Under the pieces are notes generated by a model. That model was not told the origin of the DNA. It was given only the letters and a program-made list of their open reading frames with translations, and searched no databases. 64,000 nucleotides of DNA, from assembly GCA_038496445.1 (NCBI GenBank), contig JALMLS010000446.1, positions 1 through 64,000 of the forward strand. The letters run 5' to 3'. The stretch is from Trichosphaerium sp. ATCC 40318. Lineage: Eukaryota; Discosea; Flabellinia; Trichosidae. This document shows, one piece after another, positions 24,124-35,962 of the stretch (the stretch's first letter is position 1; every line of letters begins with the position of its first letter). The translations under genes and the position numbers were made by a program.

Positions 24124-25146
24124 TATTTCTAAGCCTTGAGAGTTGTTGTGTTGCTTTTGTGTTGTTGTAGTTTATGGACTATTTAAGTATTATATGGTAC
24201 TGTGTACACTGCTTAACCAAATTTCGATATCGCGCGATCGCACGTTTTTTATTTCGCTAGATAGCAATCGAATATGATGTAATAGATGTTCGCACATAGG
24301 ATTACTCGCGATCTTGAGGGTTTTTTGTAGTTTGTTGAGTCCCGTTTTAGACCTATTGTTTTACGTCGTTAAAGAGGGAGAGGACTCAGTTATTAGCTGA
24401 TCTTGCGAAGTACCTACAGAGTACACACAAAAAAGCGCTAGCGGCGATAAGTTTCTCCTTGAGGTTGTTATAAAAGCCTCTTTGGTTATCGTGATCGCGC
24501 TACAGCCCATCGCGATAGATAGTGCTGTAGTAAAAAGTGGAGCATTTCGATTACTTCACAACGACAACAAGTTAGTTGATAGCGTTGACTACGCTCAAAA
24601 CCGTCGGTTTCGTATTTTTGAAGAAGAAGAAAAACCGAAAAAATGCAATGTTGGGTTATCCACCCGAAGCTACATCCCCGAAACTAACCCATGGATGCCG
24701 ATATAACAAATAATCGGGTAAAGTTAATACACAAGCCGCTAGCTAGAATTTTTGCACCTTTGTGTTTGTCGCACAAAGGTGCAATTTTTTTCAAAGGAGA
24801 CACAAAATTTGCATGGTGCAAAAAAAGAGACACCCAATTACAAACTGGGCTCTCTTGTTTTTTATGAACGTGGGATGACACATACTAACGTAGCAGTAAC
24901 ATTGTTGGAAATAACTGGTTAAGAAATACCTGTCCATATTGTCCTTGGTTAGTTGTGTTCTGAGTTGAAGCGTTTCTCACATCACCACTTGTATTAATTT
25001 GACGTAACATGCATTGTCTCATTAAGAAAAGAGCTCTCGCTTTCTATTTTTTTTTCGTTTACTCATATTCTATTATATGTGTTGCTTTCGCGTACATAGG
25101 TTCTATTATACTTCTAAATCTTTAATTAATATAGTACTTATTACAA
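24124..25146. other. Long spacer with hairpins, no supported gene
   Basis: About 1 kb between the LPMO-like start and the stop of the silicon-transporter-like gene. The left part is the LPMO promoter. An open frame at 24482-24706 (74 codons, ending ETNPWMPI) has no family signal and is not called. Two inverted repeats lie at 24752-24784 and about 24826-24857. Confidence 0.5.
24752..24784. repeat. Perfect 13-bp hairpin
   Basis: TTGCACCTTTGTG, a 7-nt loop, then CACAAAGGTGCAA, followed by a T run. It is symmetric, so strand is undefined. It could act in RNA 3'-end formation, be a small RNA precursor or be a mobile-element trace. Sequence alone does not decide. Confidence 0.75.
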
Positions 25147-27442
25147 TCATGATGAAGCTTCCTCATCATCAGTCAATAAAGTCGCTGAAGAAGACTCTTC
25201 ATCGTCTGTCTGCAAATCTCTTGCAACACGCTTCTTTACTTTTCCTTCGTTTATCTTATTTATCAATTCGCACGCTTGGATATGTGGCGGTACGTGATCA
25301 GGGTCATCTACAAAAGTAGTTAAATCCTATCAAGTAAAAACAATAAGACTGTCCTACTCAACAAACAAAAGCCATGTTAGAGTTAAAGGTACCTATTGGT
25401 AGTAAGAACGCTGGTGTTTTCCCAGTCTTTCTACGGAAAACCTCCGCCATCATAGAAGGTGACGGATATGCTGTACAAGAAAAAAAAAAGTTAGACAAAA
25501 TCTACTACTATACTTCCTCGTACCTTTGTTACCAATTATAGCCGGATACTTATGAAACGTCGCCGGATCTTTTTTTGCCATTGCCTTTCGCAGTGATTTA
25601 ACCCGTTCTATGTCTTTATCACCAAGCACGATACCATAGTCCTAAATTGGAGTCACGTGATAATCACGTGTTTTGAAAAAAAAGAAGTACATCTTCGTCA
25701 TCATCGTCGCATCTAGCTTTCAATTCATCCATCAAATCAGATACATTATCGAAGTTAGTATCAAGAAAATCTTCAGCGTCAACATCTGTTATCTTATCAC
25801 TTCCACAAAGAGAACAGCAACAAAGCTTGAGTGTAATCCATGTTAACAGGTAACTCAGATGTACTATACCAATGTACCTGTACGAATGGAATTAATACAT
25901 AAATTTTAGTTGTGAATACGTTTTAAAAAGGTGTTGTGGAGAGGGTAACGCACTCAAAGATCATTGCAAGCCAAATACCAGCTCTTAGTCCGTAGATGTT
26001 AAGTGAACGTATTGGCTGTGCCTCTGTGATTAGCTGAGGCCATAGTTGTGCAGCAATAACAGTAACCATTACACCTATCATACCAGAATCGACGAAACCA
26101 ACTTTAAACCACGTAGGAAGCTTCACTTCTGTAAACGGGAAATATATCTTCACAAAATGTTAAAAACCAAGAAACGCAAACAAAATTGTCATGTATGTGG
26201 TCAATCACGTGAACACGATAAAGCAATAGGCATTAAGCATGGAAAATGTTTTAAAGTGCCTGCCTATTCGTGGTGGCCACGTGAAGACTTAAACTTCAGT
26301 GAACACATGACAAGAAAACAGAACTGAGCTGTTTTTGTCATAAAACGGCTAAATTAAAAGCAAATGAAATTAACGTACCATATCTGGGTAGTTCGTAAGC
26401 CTTGAAATAAAAAACACAGCGAGAACAACGAACACCTGTCTTCCCTAGAGTAACAATTACAATATTGAATAAAAGCCCAACTCAGGTGCACTCTACGCGT
26501 GGCTTAGCTCGTGAACAGCACGTAACAACAGACTTAGTACTCCTGACGTTCATAGTGTTCATTTGCTTAAAACCACTCCAATGCAACAAAACTATGGACA
26601 AGTAGTTCGTTATATCAAGAAACGTGCCATTAGAAATCGTGCGAGGTTGCCCTTGCGCGAAATGAACTTCACGTTCCCGTATGCTATCCTATGAGTATTT
26701 TTGATGGCTTGATAGTGGGTGCCGGCGCTTTTTACCAAACTACATGCAAGTGAGCGGACCACGTAATCTTTGAGCGGTGAGTTTCTGTACGCAACCACCA
26801 ACGTTTTGATGTACTAGGTACCTTATTTGTAGCCCTTCCATAGACCCCAAAATGAACATGCATAAAAAGAACAATGAACATCCGATGGCTGGGTGTAAAG
26901 GTAAGGCGGAGTAGTCACGTATAATGCCATACATGACGAACCTAATTTTGTTAGAATTTGACGTTTCAAAACACGTGCCAGAAGGCTTTAAATTAAACTG
27001 TCGGTTTAAACAACAAAGGAGACGTTCACTTTCAGTAAAAACCAAAAAAAAAAAGGGAATCACGTGCTAAAACTATCTGTTGACGCGTTATAAACGTTAC
27101 CCGAAGCAAAATATCCACAACAAAGTGCTGAATACAGTTCTCACTACAAAAAGTACTCGTATAATCCATTTACATGCTGTTTGCTTGCTTGATCTTGTAA
27201 TAGTGAGAGAAAGGAACAAAAGAAAGCTATGTCAAGGAAATGCTAATTTTGCTAGCCCCGATTTTTTTCAGTTTTAAATTGCTTGGCAGCGTACCGTTTT
27301 CTCTTCTTAACTTGCAAAGAAGGGCTGTTGTAGTTACTAGAATTTGTACCGTATGTTGTGTTAGCGGCCTAAAGGAGGTAATAAGTTAGGAACCTTATCT
27401 AAAGTAAATGACATCTATCTGACATACAGATTCAATGTCCAT
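25147..27442 (-). CDS. Silicon transporter-like (SIT/SIT-L) membrane protein
   Basis: It starts MDIES, then an exon with NTTYGTNSSNYNSPS. The membrane core has LPLHPAIGCSLFFLCMFILG, then MEGLQ and ARFLM|GRQVFVVLAVFFISR, then LPTWFKVGFVDSGMIGVMV and VIAAQLWPQLITE. The pair EGxQ plus GRQ, spaced as in one five-helix half of diatom silicon transporters and of SIT-L proteins, is the key evidence. The C-terminal part is long, acidic and cytosolic (DVDAEDFLDTNFDNVSD, KARCDDDDED, LTDDEEASS). The exon ending ARFLM joins GRQ only through a GC donor (GCACGT). Some N-terminal exons (26750-27270) are unresolved. Family good; substrate (silicic acid or another anion) is inference. Confidence 0.7.
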
Positions 27443-27820
27443 TTTGTTTGGTGTTGATTGTCAACTATTGCATGACTCGCTTAATCAATTTTGTACTCAA
27501 AACGTGCAATGAGTTGTCAATTGAATTTCTAACGCTTGTTCATACACTAAACCACAAAGGTGTTCACAGTAAACCTTGTCGCTCGGCTGAAAAAAATCGA
27601 AACAAACTACGACTATCCGATTTGTCGTCAGAATAGGTGTTAAAGCACTCAAACGCGTTCACGAAACAGCCTTATTCTTTACCTTGACATTACTAGCGTC
27701 GAGGTTCATCAATGGGACCGTTTTGCTTGAGTTTCATAAAATGTTAGCCCGTTGAAAAGTCTTCACTTAACGAGCGGCCTAACTACTTGTACAAGACAAT
27801 AATTCGTTTACAACCTGCCC

Positions 27821-30349
27821 ATGACGGAAGCTAAGAATATTTTTCGCGTTGGTGGTGTTCCAGAGCACTTTAACTATCCATGGCACATGGCCATCGAAAT
27901 GGGGTTGTTTAAGAAGCGTGGTGTCGAAGTACAGTGGGTTGAACAAAAACTGGGAACAGGTGCATAGAAACTCCGTAAAAACTCGCTAGCCTGACTCTTT
28001 TACGCGTAGGCGCAATGATTAAGGCTGTAAAGAGCGGTGAGGTAAAGATTGTATGACGTGCGTCAAAAACTCATAATAATTGTAGGTGGACATGGTACTA
28101 GCGCTAACAGAAGGATTGGTGGGTGATATACTGCAAGGGTCTGATCTACGCCTCGTTGGCACATACGTCAAATCAGTACGCTTTCAACGCAACGTCGTCG
28201 CATTTACAACTTTAGCCGTTGACATGGGCTGTGAGTACTGGAAGTAAATCAAAGTTCAACAGTATTGAGGACCTAAAGAGCCAGGCACGCGCAAAAACGT
28301 TTTACTTTCTATCAAAATGTAACATGAGTACAGAAATTTGGCATCTCTAGGTTCAAGTCAGGTTCTCACCTCATGGTTTGCGTATTAGCGCTTGAGCGCG
28401 GATGGCATCCTTCCAGAGACATTTCCTTTGAAGTAAAAGGAGACTTTAAGAGTGAGAACAGCTACACTCTTTGTAAACTAACATGAGCTTTCAGGTCTTA
28501 GAGATGGTCTAAATGATGACTCCACTGCAGCTTTCCTATGGGAGGTACGTCAATGCTGAGTTTTTAACGTTTTCCTTTGCTAATAGCAGGTCAACAGACG
28601 TTTACGACGAAGCCATACCATGACTCTGGTGAGATTAGGCGTATTGGACAAATAACTACTCCATGGCCTTGCTTCCAAATGGCTTGCAGAAAGGAAACGG
28701 TAGAAAACCGCTCAGAAGTCCTTGAAAAGGTATTCATCACAGAATTTTAACTCAGTCATCTAAACCTCATAACAGGTCATTGAAGCAATACAAGAAGCTT
28801 GCGTTTTGTTCCACAGCAACAAAGACATGCCAGAAATTATTGCGAAGCGTTATGGATTGAAATCAGAAGATGCTAAAGCGTACGGAGAATTGTCATTATT
28901 TCGCTTGTGATATGCTTAATAGTTGGTTCGTTTAGGTGGTATGATGCCGTACATATTGCAGCTGAACGTACAATTGCTGAAGCAGGTCTTGAGCGTGCAA
29001 TGATTGCTCTTATTCAAGCTGGAGTAAGTCAAAGTTGTTTTTATTGGATTTGTTCTTATCTATTAGGTTATACCAAAAGCAGAATACAATGTTGCTGATG
29101 TTGTAGCACCTTCTTTGTGCTCTCTAAGAAAGGATATTAAATTCATCAAATTGTACAACAAACCAGAGTTGCTAAAGGTAAATGCTCGCTTTTCTCAAAT
29201 TTTTCTTTTTTCCAATTTATTGTCGTATTAATATGTCGCTCTAGAGCTTCTACAACAATCTCAGAGAGAATAAATTAATTAAGGGACCAATTGAGTACAA
29301 GAGCCTATTGCCTTATGATCAGGTACGATTTTCTTTTGGATACACATTATTTTGTGTGGATTCTTACAATGAAGTTTTAGCATCACTACTTTGGTGTTGA
29401 CGCTCTTGAGGAAGCAAAAAAACTTCTCAGCATAGACGAGAAATCTTCTATTATCAACATTGGTTCAGGTCTTGGTGGCCCAGCCAGGTATTTTGCTGGA
29501 GAACACAAAGGTAAGCACAAACAAAACCAGGAGTATTCTTTTTGTCTTCTAACTCTTTTTTCTTAGTCCAGCGCGTCTTGGCTGTAGAGTTACAAGATGA
29601 CCTTAACAGAGCAGCTTCTGAATTAACTGAGAGGTAACTTCTAACTCAGTTTTCGAAGGATTTATCGGCTAACATTTGTTTGTAAGGTGTTCTCTATCTG
29701 GCAAGGTTACTCATATCTGTGGTGACTTTTTAAAGGTTGGTGAATACCTTGGTGCAGATTCTTTCGATCACATTGTCTCCTGGTTGACAGTATTGCATAT
29801 TAAAGATCGTGAAACTCTATTCAAGACAGTGCGTTTATTTCCGCTTTCGTAAATGCCAAACTAACCTTTGGGTCATTGTAGAGCAACAAGGTGTTGAAGA
29901 AAGGAGGTCTCTTCTTCGCTGAGGATTTCTACGCTTTGAAACCGCTCAACGCTCGCGAGAAGCATGTACGAATAGCATCCAAAGCTTGTTCTTGCCATTT
30001 ACGCTCTTTTTGTAGATTTTAGAAGAGGAAGTATTCTGTCCTTACGTGCCAAGCATGGAAGAGTACAAGAAACAAATTACTGATCAAGGCTTCGAGATTG
30101 TAGAGGCACGAGTAGCGTGACTTTAAAATTAGTATCTTAACATTGAGCCTGTAGTGTACTGATCTAACTGAATCGTGGCTTGAATACTCTAAAAAAAGAG
30201 TTGCGTACTGGGACGGTAACAAGGAAGAATTAACTCGCGTCCATCGCGCTGACACGTTCAAAAGACTTCGTTTCTTCTACAATACTATCAAAGAGTTATA
30301 TGAGGGAGGATCCCTTGGCGGCTTGCGTATTATCGCCCGTAAACTGTAA
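27821..30349 (+). CDS. Ca3427-like solute-binding domain fused to SAM-dependent methyltransferase
   Basis: It starts MTEAKNIFRVGGVPEHFNYP. The N-terminal half (about 340 residues) is a type-2 periplasmic-binding-protein fold of the Ca3427-like group: KLGTGAMIKAVKSGEVDMV, ALTEGLVGDILQG, LVGTYVKSPLTWAVSTG, GISRFKSGSHLMV, KPYHDSGEIRRIGQITTPWP. After FIKLYNKPELLKSFYNNL the same frame runs through LLPYDQHHYFGVDALE into a class I methyltransferase: motif I IINIGSGLGGPARYFA, then LAVELQDDLNRAASEL, DSFDHIVSWLTVLHI and VLKKGGLFFAEDFY, ending LGGLRIIARKL at TAA 30347. Motif I resembles sarcosine/dimethylglycine or phosphobase methyltransferases. All junctions are in phase. One intron (28285-28333, 49 nt) needs a GC donor. 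No signal peptide is seen, so it is probably cytosolic. Substrate unknown. Confidence 0.88.
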
Positions 30350-30508
30350 ACGAAGTTATATGTACTGAGTGAAAAATACAAAAAAAATTATTGTTTTAAG
30401 TGAGCGTTCTAAACCACTTGTATTGTTTTTTTTTTGCCTTGCAACGCTTCCTTTAAGCGTATTTTTATTAACTAACAACCTATAGAGTAAAAGAGTAGAG
30501 AAAACAAG

Positions 30509-31714
30509 ATGAGTGGATACGACGAGCCTGATATTAGAGTCACAGTAAACCTTAACGATGCTGCAGTCGATTCGACAAAAAGAGATAACGTTCGACGCGA
30601 AAACTATGGAAGAGCGCCCAAAAACCATCGGCGGATAGACTCAGCAACAAACTTGAACAAGCGAAAAAAACGATTTAACTTGCAAAATTCCTCCAACGAC
30701 GACGAAAATGAGCTAGATTACTCCCCACCGCGTAAGAAGTCACGTATATTAACAGATGAAGATAAAGAGAGCGAAGTACTTTTCTCCACACAACAACTCA
30801 AACTACGCCAACAACGTTTTGGCAAGACACTACCAAGAGGGATAGATTCAGCATTAGAACCAAAGAAGAACAAAGCCAAATCCAAACGCTTCAAGCGCAC
30901 AGGCGCTAAACTAAGCGACAGCACAAGTTCAATAGAAGATGAAGAGGAGTTAAAAAGACGACGAGCAAGAGCGAGACGATTTGAAAGCAATGGCAGCCCA
31001 GGAGCACCACGAAGAAAAACTCAAACAAAAACGAACACAAACTTGTCCACACAACAACAGAACGACGTTAGCAACGGCACAAGACTTACACGACATACAA
31101 GAACGCGAGAAGGTAACCATACACCAACAGACTACGCCAACAACAACGAAACGAACTCTGAGGAAGTGACAGACCTTACAAAGATTGATGGAGATGAAGG
31201 CACCGATCCTGTACTTTCCCCAACGGATTTTTTAAAGTCGGTTATACCGGAGGCAATTGAAGCCCGAGACCAGAAAATAGCCTCTAGAGGATCTATACAG
31301 AGCGAGGAACAAGATAGCATAAGTAATGAAGCATCAGAAGCCAAAGAAAGAGCGGTGATAAGCATTGACGATTTGGAATCAAAACAAACGTATGAGGAAG
31401 CTCAGATGGAGATTGAGGCACTAAAACGAGAAGTAGCCAAGAAAGATAAAAGAATAGAATCACAGAAAGGACAACTTGTTACTGTCCGTAAGGACTTGTT
31501 TGAACAGAGGAAAGCTAATGAGACTCTTAAAAGTGATGTAACGAACTGGCAGAACCAGTGTTTTCAACATGTCGGAAAAATGAAGCATTTGGAGGATAGG
31601 ATTACTGAACTGTCCAAAAAGGATGAGAAGAATCAACAGTTAATTAGAGTATTGCGTAACATCGAATTGGATTACCACAACCTAAAGAAAAAGGTCGCAA
31701 ACCTAGTACAGTAG
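30509..31714 (+). CDS. Lys/Arg-rich coiled-coil protein, probably nuclear
   Basis: Single exon, 401 residues, starting MSGYDEPDIRVTVNLNDAAV. The first 200 residues are highly basic with nuclear-localisation-like clusters (NLNKRKKRF, SPPRKKSRI). It contains three short basic repeats ending in an RF dipeptide: KLRQQRFGKTL, AKSKRFKRTGAK and RRRARARRFESNG. These resemble the C-terminal basic repeats of THO1/SARNP-type RNA-binding proteins, but the match is weak. The middle is Asn/Gln/Thr-rich. Residues 290-400 form a coiled coil (EALKREVAKKDKRIESQKGQ, KMKHLEDRITELSKKDEKN). A nuclear scaffold or RNA-associated role is inference. Its lack of introns is unusual for this window. Confidence 0.75.
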   Translation: MSGYDEPDIRVTVNLNDAAVDSTKRDNVRRENYGRAPKNHRRIDSATNLNKRKKRFNLQNSSNDDENELDYSPPRKKSRILTDEDKESEVLFSTQQLKLRQQRFGKTLPRGIDSALEPKKNKAKSKRFKRTGAKLSDSTSSIEDEEELKRRRARARRFESNGSPGAPRRKTQTKTNTNLSTQQQNDVSNGTRLTRHTRTREGNHTPTDYANNNETNSEEVTDLTKIDGDEGTDPVLSPTDFLKSVIPEAIEARDQKIASRGSIQSEEQDSISNEASEAKERAVISIDDLESKQTYEEAQMEIEALKREVAKKDKRIESQKGQLVTVRKDLFEQRKANETLKSDVTNWQNQCFQHVGKMKHLEDRITELSKKDEKNQQLIRVLRNIELDYHNLKKKVANLVQ

Positions 31715-32117
31715 AACGGCGGACTCTTTTTTTCCCGTCTTGGATTTTTTTGGATAAAAAACCAATACTATGGATATTGGCCTCAGCATACAGCAAAGAC
31801 GTACATTGACAAGTACGTTGACGATTACGTAACAAATACAGAATGGGAGACGATTTATGGGTTAAAAACAATGGGGTGGAAAGATTATTTGTAATTTTTT
31901 TTTCATTGGAAATGTACTTTTAATAAAAATGGTGATGACCTGGTTTTTAAGGTCTTTAAGTATTCGTTTGTAGCGTCTTACATTTAATTTGATAAAGTAT
32001 TCCAAGGAAATGTACCTTCATTAGTCTCACACTGGCGCGTGGATGAACATTTTGTGTAAGCACATTTTTTTGTTTTGATTTTGACTGCCAACCTTTTTTC
32101 CATAACGTTAAGTGAGT

Positions 32118-35100
32118 ATGTCGCGCAAGAGTAAGAAAAAGAAGGAAACAACGGTACGTTAATCACGTGATATACCCTAAATGAGTAACATAAAACAGCC
32201 ATTACTCATGGAGACACTCGATTCCAGCGCAGGAGTGCCTTTAGATGATGACATACTAGACACGAAGGATGAAGAGAAGGTTTGGTATTGTTAAAGTTAA
32301 CCACCTTATTCGTTATACAGGGACTCGTTCAAGGTTTAAGAGCAAGTATCTCCTTTGAGGAAGCGGAATACCTCCTCGTACTTCCAAAGGATATTTCTGG
32401 CCTGTCAAAGGCGTTATCGTTACCTGGGCATGAAGATACAGTTCGTAAGCAGTTGAAAGATAAACATGCTATGATTTTAAAACGCTTAAGAAGTGTTGGC
32501 CTTGAGGTACAAGGGGAATAGCTCATTTAACTGGTTACCATGTGACGCTAACTTTGAAAAAAAAGATACACGAAGTAGAGCCAGATGTACCTGTTGAAGA
32601 AACGTATTTTCTAGTAGGTACGCTAATAAATATCACGTGACAGATATCTTTGGCAAACTCCCTCCAAACCGAGGGTTATCGTTAGTATACTAACGTACTT
32701 TTGTTAGATGCACCAGATTCACTACTAGAGAAACGTGCGGAGGCTTTGGAACTTGAGAAAAGATTAAACGTACGTTGTACACATGATTTAACAACTCCGA
32801 GCTAGTTCGTTTTTATATTCTTTAGGATCATCATGGTGGCGGTTTTGCACAGTTCACGTGCGCAGAGAGGGGTACTTTTAAGAAATACAAAAAAGGAACA
32901 GAGTTATTCAAGACAATCGAAAAGCTTCGTATCATTGAAGATCTTGTACGTGGTACAAGAAGAAACGGAGGAGCCCATTTGAGTGAGTACTGTTTTTTTT
33001 TGAGTCCCTTTGGCTTTTATGTTGTTTAACACAATTCTTTTTAAACAAAGATATGCGTGGTTATGTTATGGATGGCGTTGTATCTGCTTTCTTTCCACTT
33101 CACGAAGGTACGTGTCCGAAACAGTTTTTTTAGTTCATTTTTTTTTGTGTTTGCTGTTGTTCTCTACGCGTGGTCACGTGGTATTATTGAGCTCATTTAT
33201 TGACTTTATAATTTAGAAAAAGCTAGGGATTGGTTAATGAAGAATTGGGTATGGAACATTAACGATCAACCACTAAGAAAAGTGCGTAACTATTTTGGTG
33301 AAAAGTTGGCTCTTTACTTCACTTGGTTGGGTACGCTTGCTTAGTTTCATAAAATATTTTTATTAAATGATTCGATAGGTTTCTACACTTGTTGGTTATG
33401 GAGTGCTGCTGCATTCGGACTTATCATTTTTGCTGTAAGTATCAATTGAAAAAAGTAAAAAATCAAAAATCTACTTGACTTACTTTACCATTTTAGATTG
33501 AGCTTAGAATCGGATTTGACAGTTATGCTGCACTTGGTATGTCGATTCATTATTAATAATCACAGTACTAACGCACTCAAAGCATATGCCGTCTTTATTT
33601 CTGTATGGGCTACGCTCTTTTTGGAGTTCTGGAAGAGAAAACAAGCGGTACACTTTCAAATTTTACTTGATGGTATAAAACCTTATTGCTGTCTTTAGAC
33701 TGTGGCTTGGAAATGGAATATGCAAAACTACGAAATGGAGGCACGTTCATTTTTAGTATAGACATGCTGTAGTCTAAGTTTTGGTTAGGAAAAAAAACGA
33801 CCAGAGTTCGTTGGTTCATTGGAAAACGGCATATACTGGGCTGGACTATGGCTTAAATTCGATAAAGAAGCAAAAACAGATGAAACGTTGGCTAACGTAT
33901 ACAGAGTACACGCTCAAAGTAAGTGATAATTTATTAACACAGTTATGTTGATTGTTGCTTTTAGAGAGATACCAAGTCGGTAAATACTTTATCAACTTCC
34001 CGTTAATCTTTACTTTGGTGAGTCAATCAGAAGTTTTTTTTGATTTTTTCTTTCGCTCCCTTTTGTTGTCTTTTGGCTTTTCTCGGTTTTTTTATTGTCG
34101 TAATAGATTCTTGCTGTTGTCTTTGCTGCATTTGGTATCATTATTTTCAAAGAAGTATTCTCTAAAACTTTCTACGGACCTTATCTTGGCGCTGCTGTAA
34201 GTAACAGATATTTTGTTAGTTGTATTTTTTTATGTCTCTTACATTGTTTTTCTAGTTGAACGGTGTTGGTACGTTTGAGGTTTTCTTCCTGTATAAGATG
34301 ATTTAAAACTGTATTTTCTATATCTTATTCATTATCCTAGCTATTATGATATTGGAAGTACTTTACAGGTAAGAGGATACAATAAATTTATCTTTTTTTA
34401 TTTTTTTTGGACCTAGTTCAGTTTTTCTTTCTCTGTTCTTACATTTTAAAGATGGATTGCTATCAAACTAAACAATTGGGAAAATCACCGTACTGATACA
34501 GCTTATGAAGATAACTTGGTATGTATTTATCCGAACTTGTTTCTGAGAGAGCACATGTGCTCCAGAAACTACTCAATTTGTTTGCTTTTTTTAAAATGTT
34601 GTAGATTCTTAAGTACTTTCTCTTTCAATTTGTGAACGCATACATCGCCCTATTTTATATTGCATTCATGAAGAATCGTCAATGGAATCTTGGTTTCTAT
34701 ACACATACTTTTAAATCTCGTTGTAGCCCAGATTGTCTAACTGAATTGTCCATCAGTTTGGGTACGCAGTATCGAGTCTTTTTTTTTTTCCTTGGGTTCT
34801 TAACCTTTTGTTAGGTACCATTCTATTCACTAGGTTGTTCATTTTGAACGCAATTGAAGTTCTATGGCCTCTCATATACTCTCGTATTTCTTTACTATGT
34901 GGTGGCCGTAAAAGGACAAAGCGTAACACGAAATTCAGGTAAAAAACATTTTTACTCTTTTTGAATGGGCACAAACTAATCTTTTGTAAAGACAACTCGT
35001 CGCTCAAAGAGATTTATCTGACTATGCTGTACGTGATAATATTATCCACATTCTTACTAATTAATATTTCACAGGGCGTTTTGGATCAGTACAATGAAAT

Positions 35101-35962
35101 GGTCATCCAAGTACGACTCAACTTCAGTTTTGCTTTTTTGGGAATATCTCATGTTGTGCACGTGATTGACATTTATTGTTTTTACAGTTTGGATATGTGA
35201 CATTATTTGCACCAGCATTTCCTCTAGCCCCACTATTGGCTCTAGTCAGTAACCTGGTAACCTACAACTTCAACATGCTTTAATTTTTTTTTGCAAAACT
35301 GACTTTTTTTCATTTAGGTTGAAATTCGTTCTGACGCCTTCACTTACTTGGTATCTACCAAAAGACCACAGTATGAAGGTGCAAAGGATATTGGTACTTG
35401 GTATCATGTATTGGAGCTCATGAGTTACCTCGCTGTTATATGTAACATGTGTCTCATAGGTAAACATAACAAACAGCTTAACTTGATTGCTTAACAGATA
35501 TTTTTCTCCAAACTTTTCTTGTCCTCTTGCATTGCTGATTTCTTTTAGCTTTTACTCAAACTGTGACTCGTCAAAATGCACTCTTAGTAGCTTTACTTTT
35601 CGAGAACTTGGTGTTCTTCCTCAAATGGCTAATCGCTGCTATCATTCCAGATACACCAACACGTGTTAAAAAGTGCGTTGCTTTTTTCTTTAGTTTGTTT
35701 TCTTGCTCATTGTTAACACGTGGGTTTTTAGGCAACTTGCTCGTGAAGACTTTTTACATAAATATGCCAACGGTACCGCTGGTATTGGATCAGCAAAGAC
35801 AGATGGAAAAGGTAAACAAAAGAATACTTTAACAACGAATTCTGTTGAAACTAACAATTTTTTTTTCAAACAGAGTTCTGGACCGATGAAGAAGAAGAAC
35901 TTGAGGAACAAAAGAAAGAATATGCTCGCACCAAATCAAGGCGTGCACGTGCGTTGGTATAA
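32118..35962 (+). CDS. Anoctamin (TMEM16-family) channel or scramblase
   Basis: It starts MSRKSKKKKETTPLLMETL. About 20 short introns join in phase. Cytosolic N-terminal region: SISFEEAEYLLVLPKDISG, LVDAPDSLLEKRAEAL, FKTIEKLRIIEDLVRG. The membrane part opens with VRNYFGEKLALYFTWLGFYT, a family signature, then FISVWATLFLEFWKRKQA. It continues with GSLENGIYWAGLW, INFPLIFT, LKYFLFQFVNAYIALFYIAF, NEMVIQFGYVTLFAPAFPLA and LLALVSNLVEIRSDAFTY. The last two are the Ca2+-site and lipid-groove helices, with the conserved Glu residues before and after PLAPLLAL. The acidic/basic tail ends RRARALV at TAA 35960. Family members are Ca2+-gated chloride channels or lipid scramblases in the plasma membrane or ER; which one cannot be told. 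It is closest in style to ANO10-type members. Confidence 0.93.

Noticed and set aside
24482-24706. 74-codon open frame ending ETNPWMPI
   Set aside because: No signal, motif, splice partner or codon bias distinct from the spacer. Kept as spacer.
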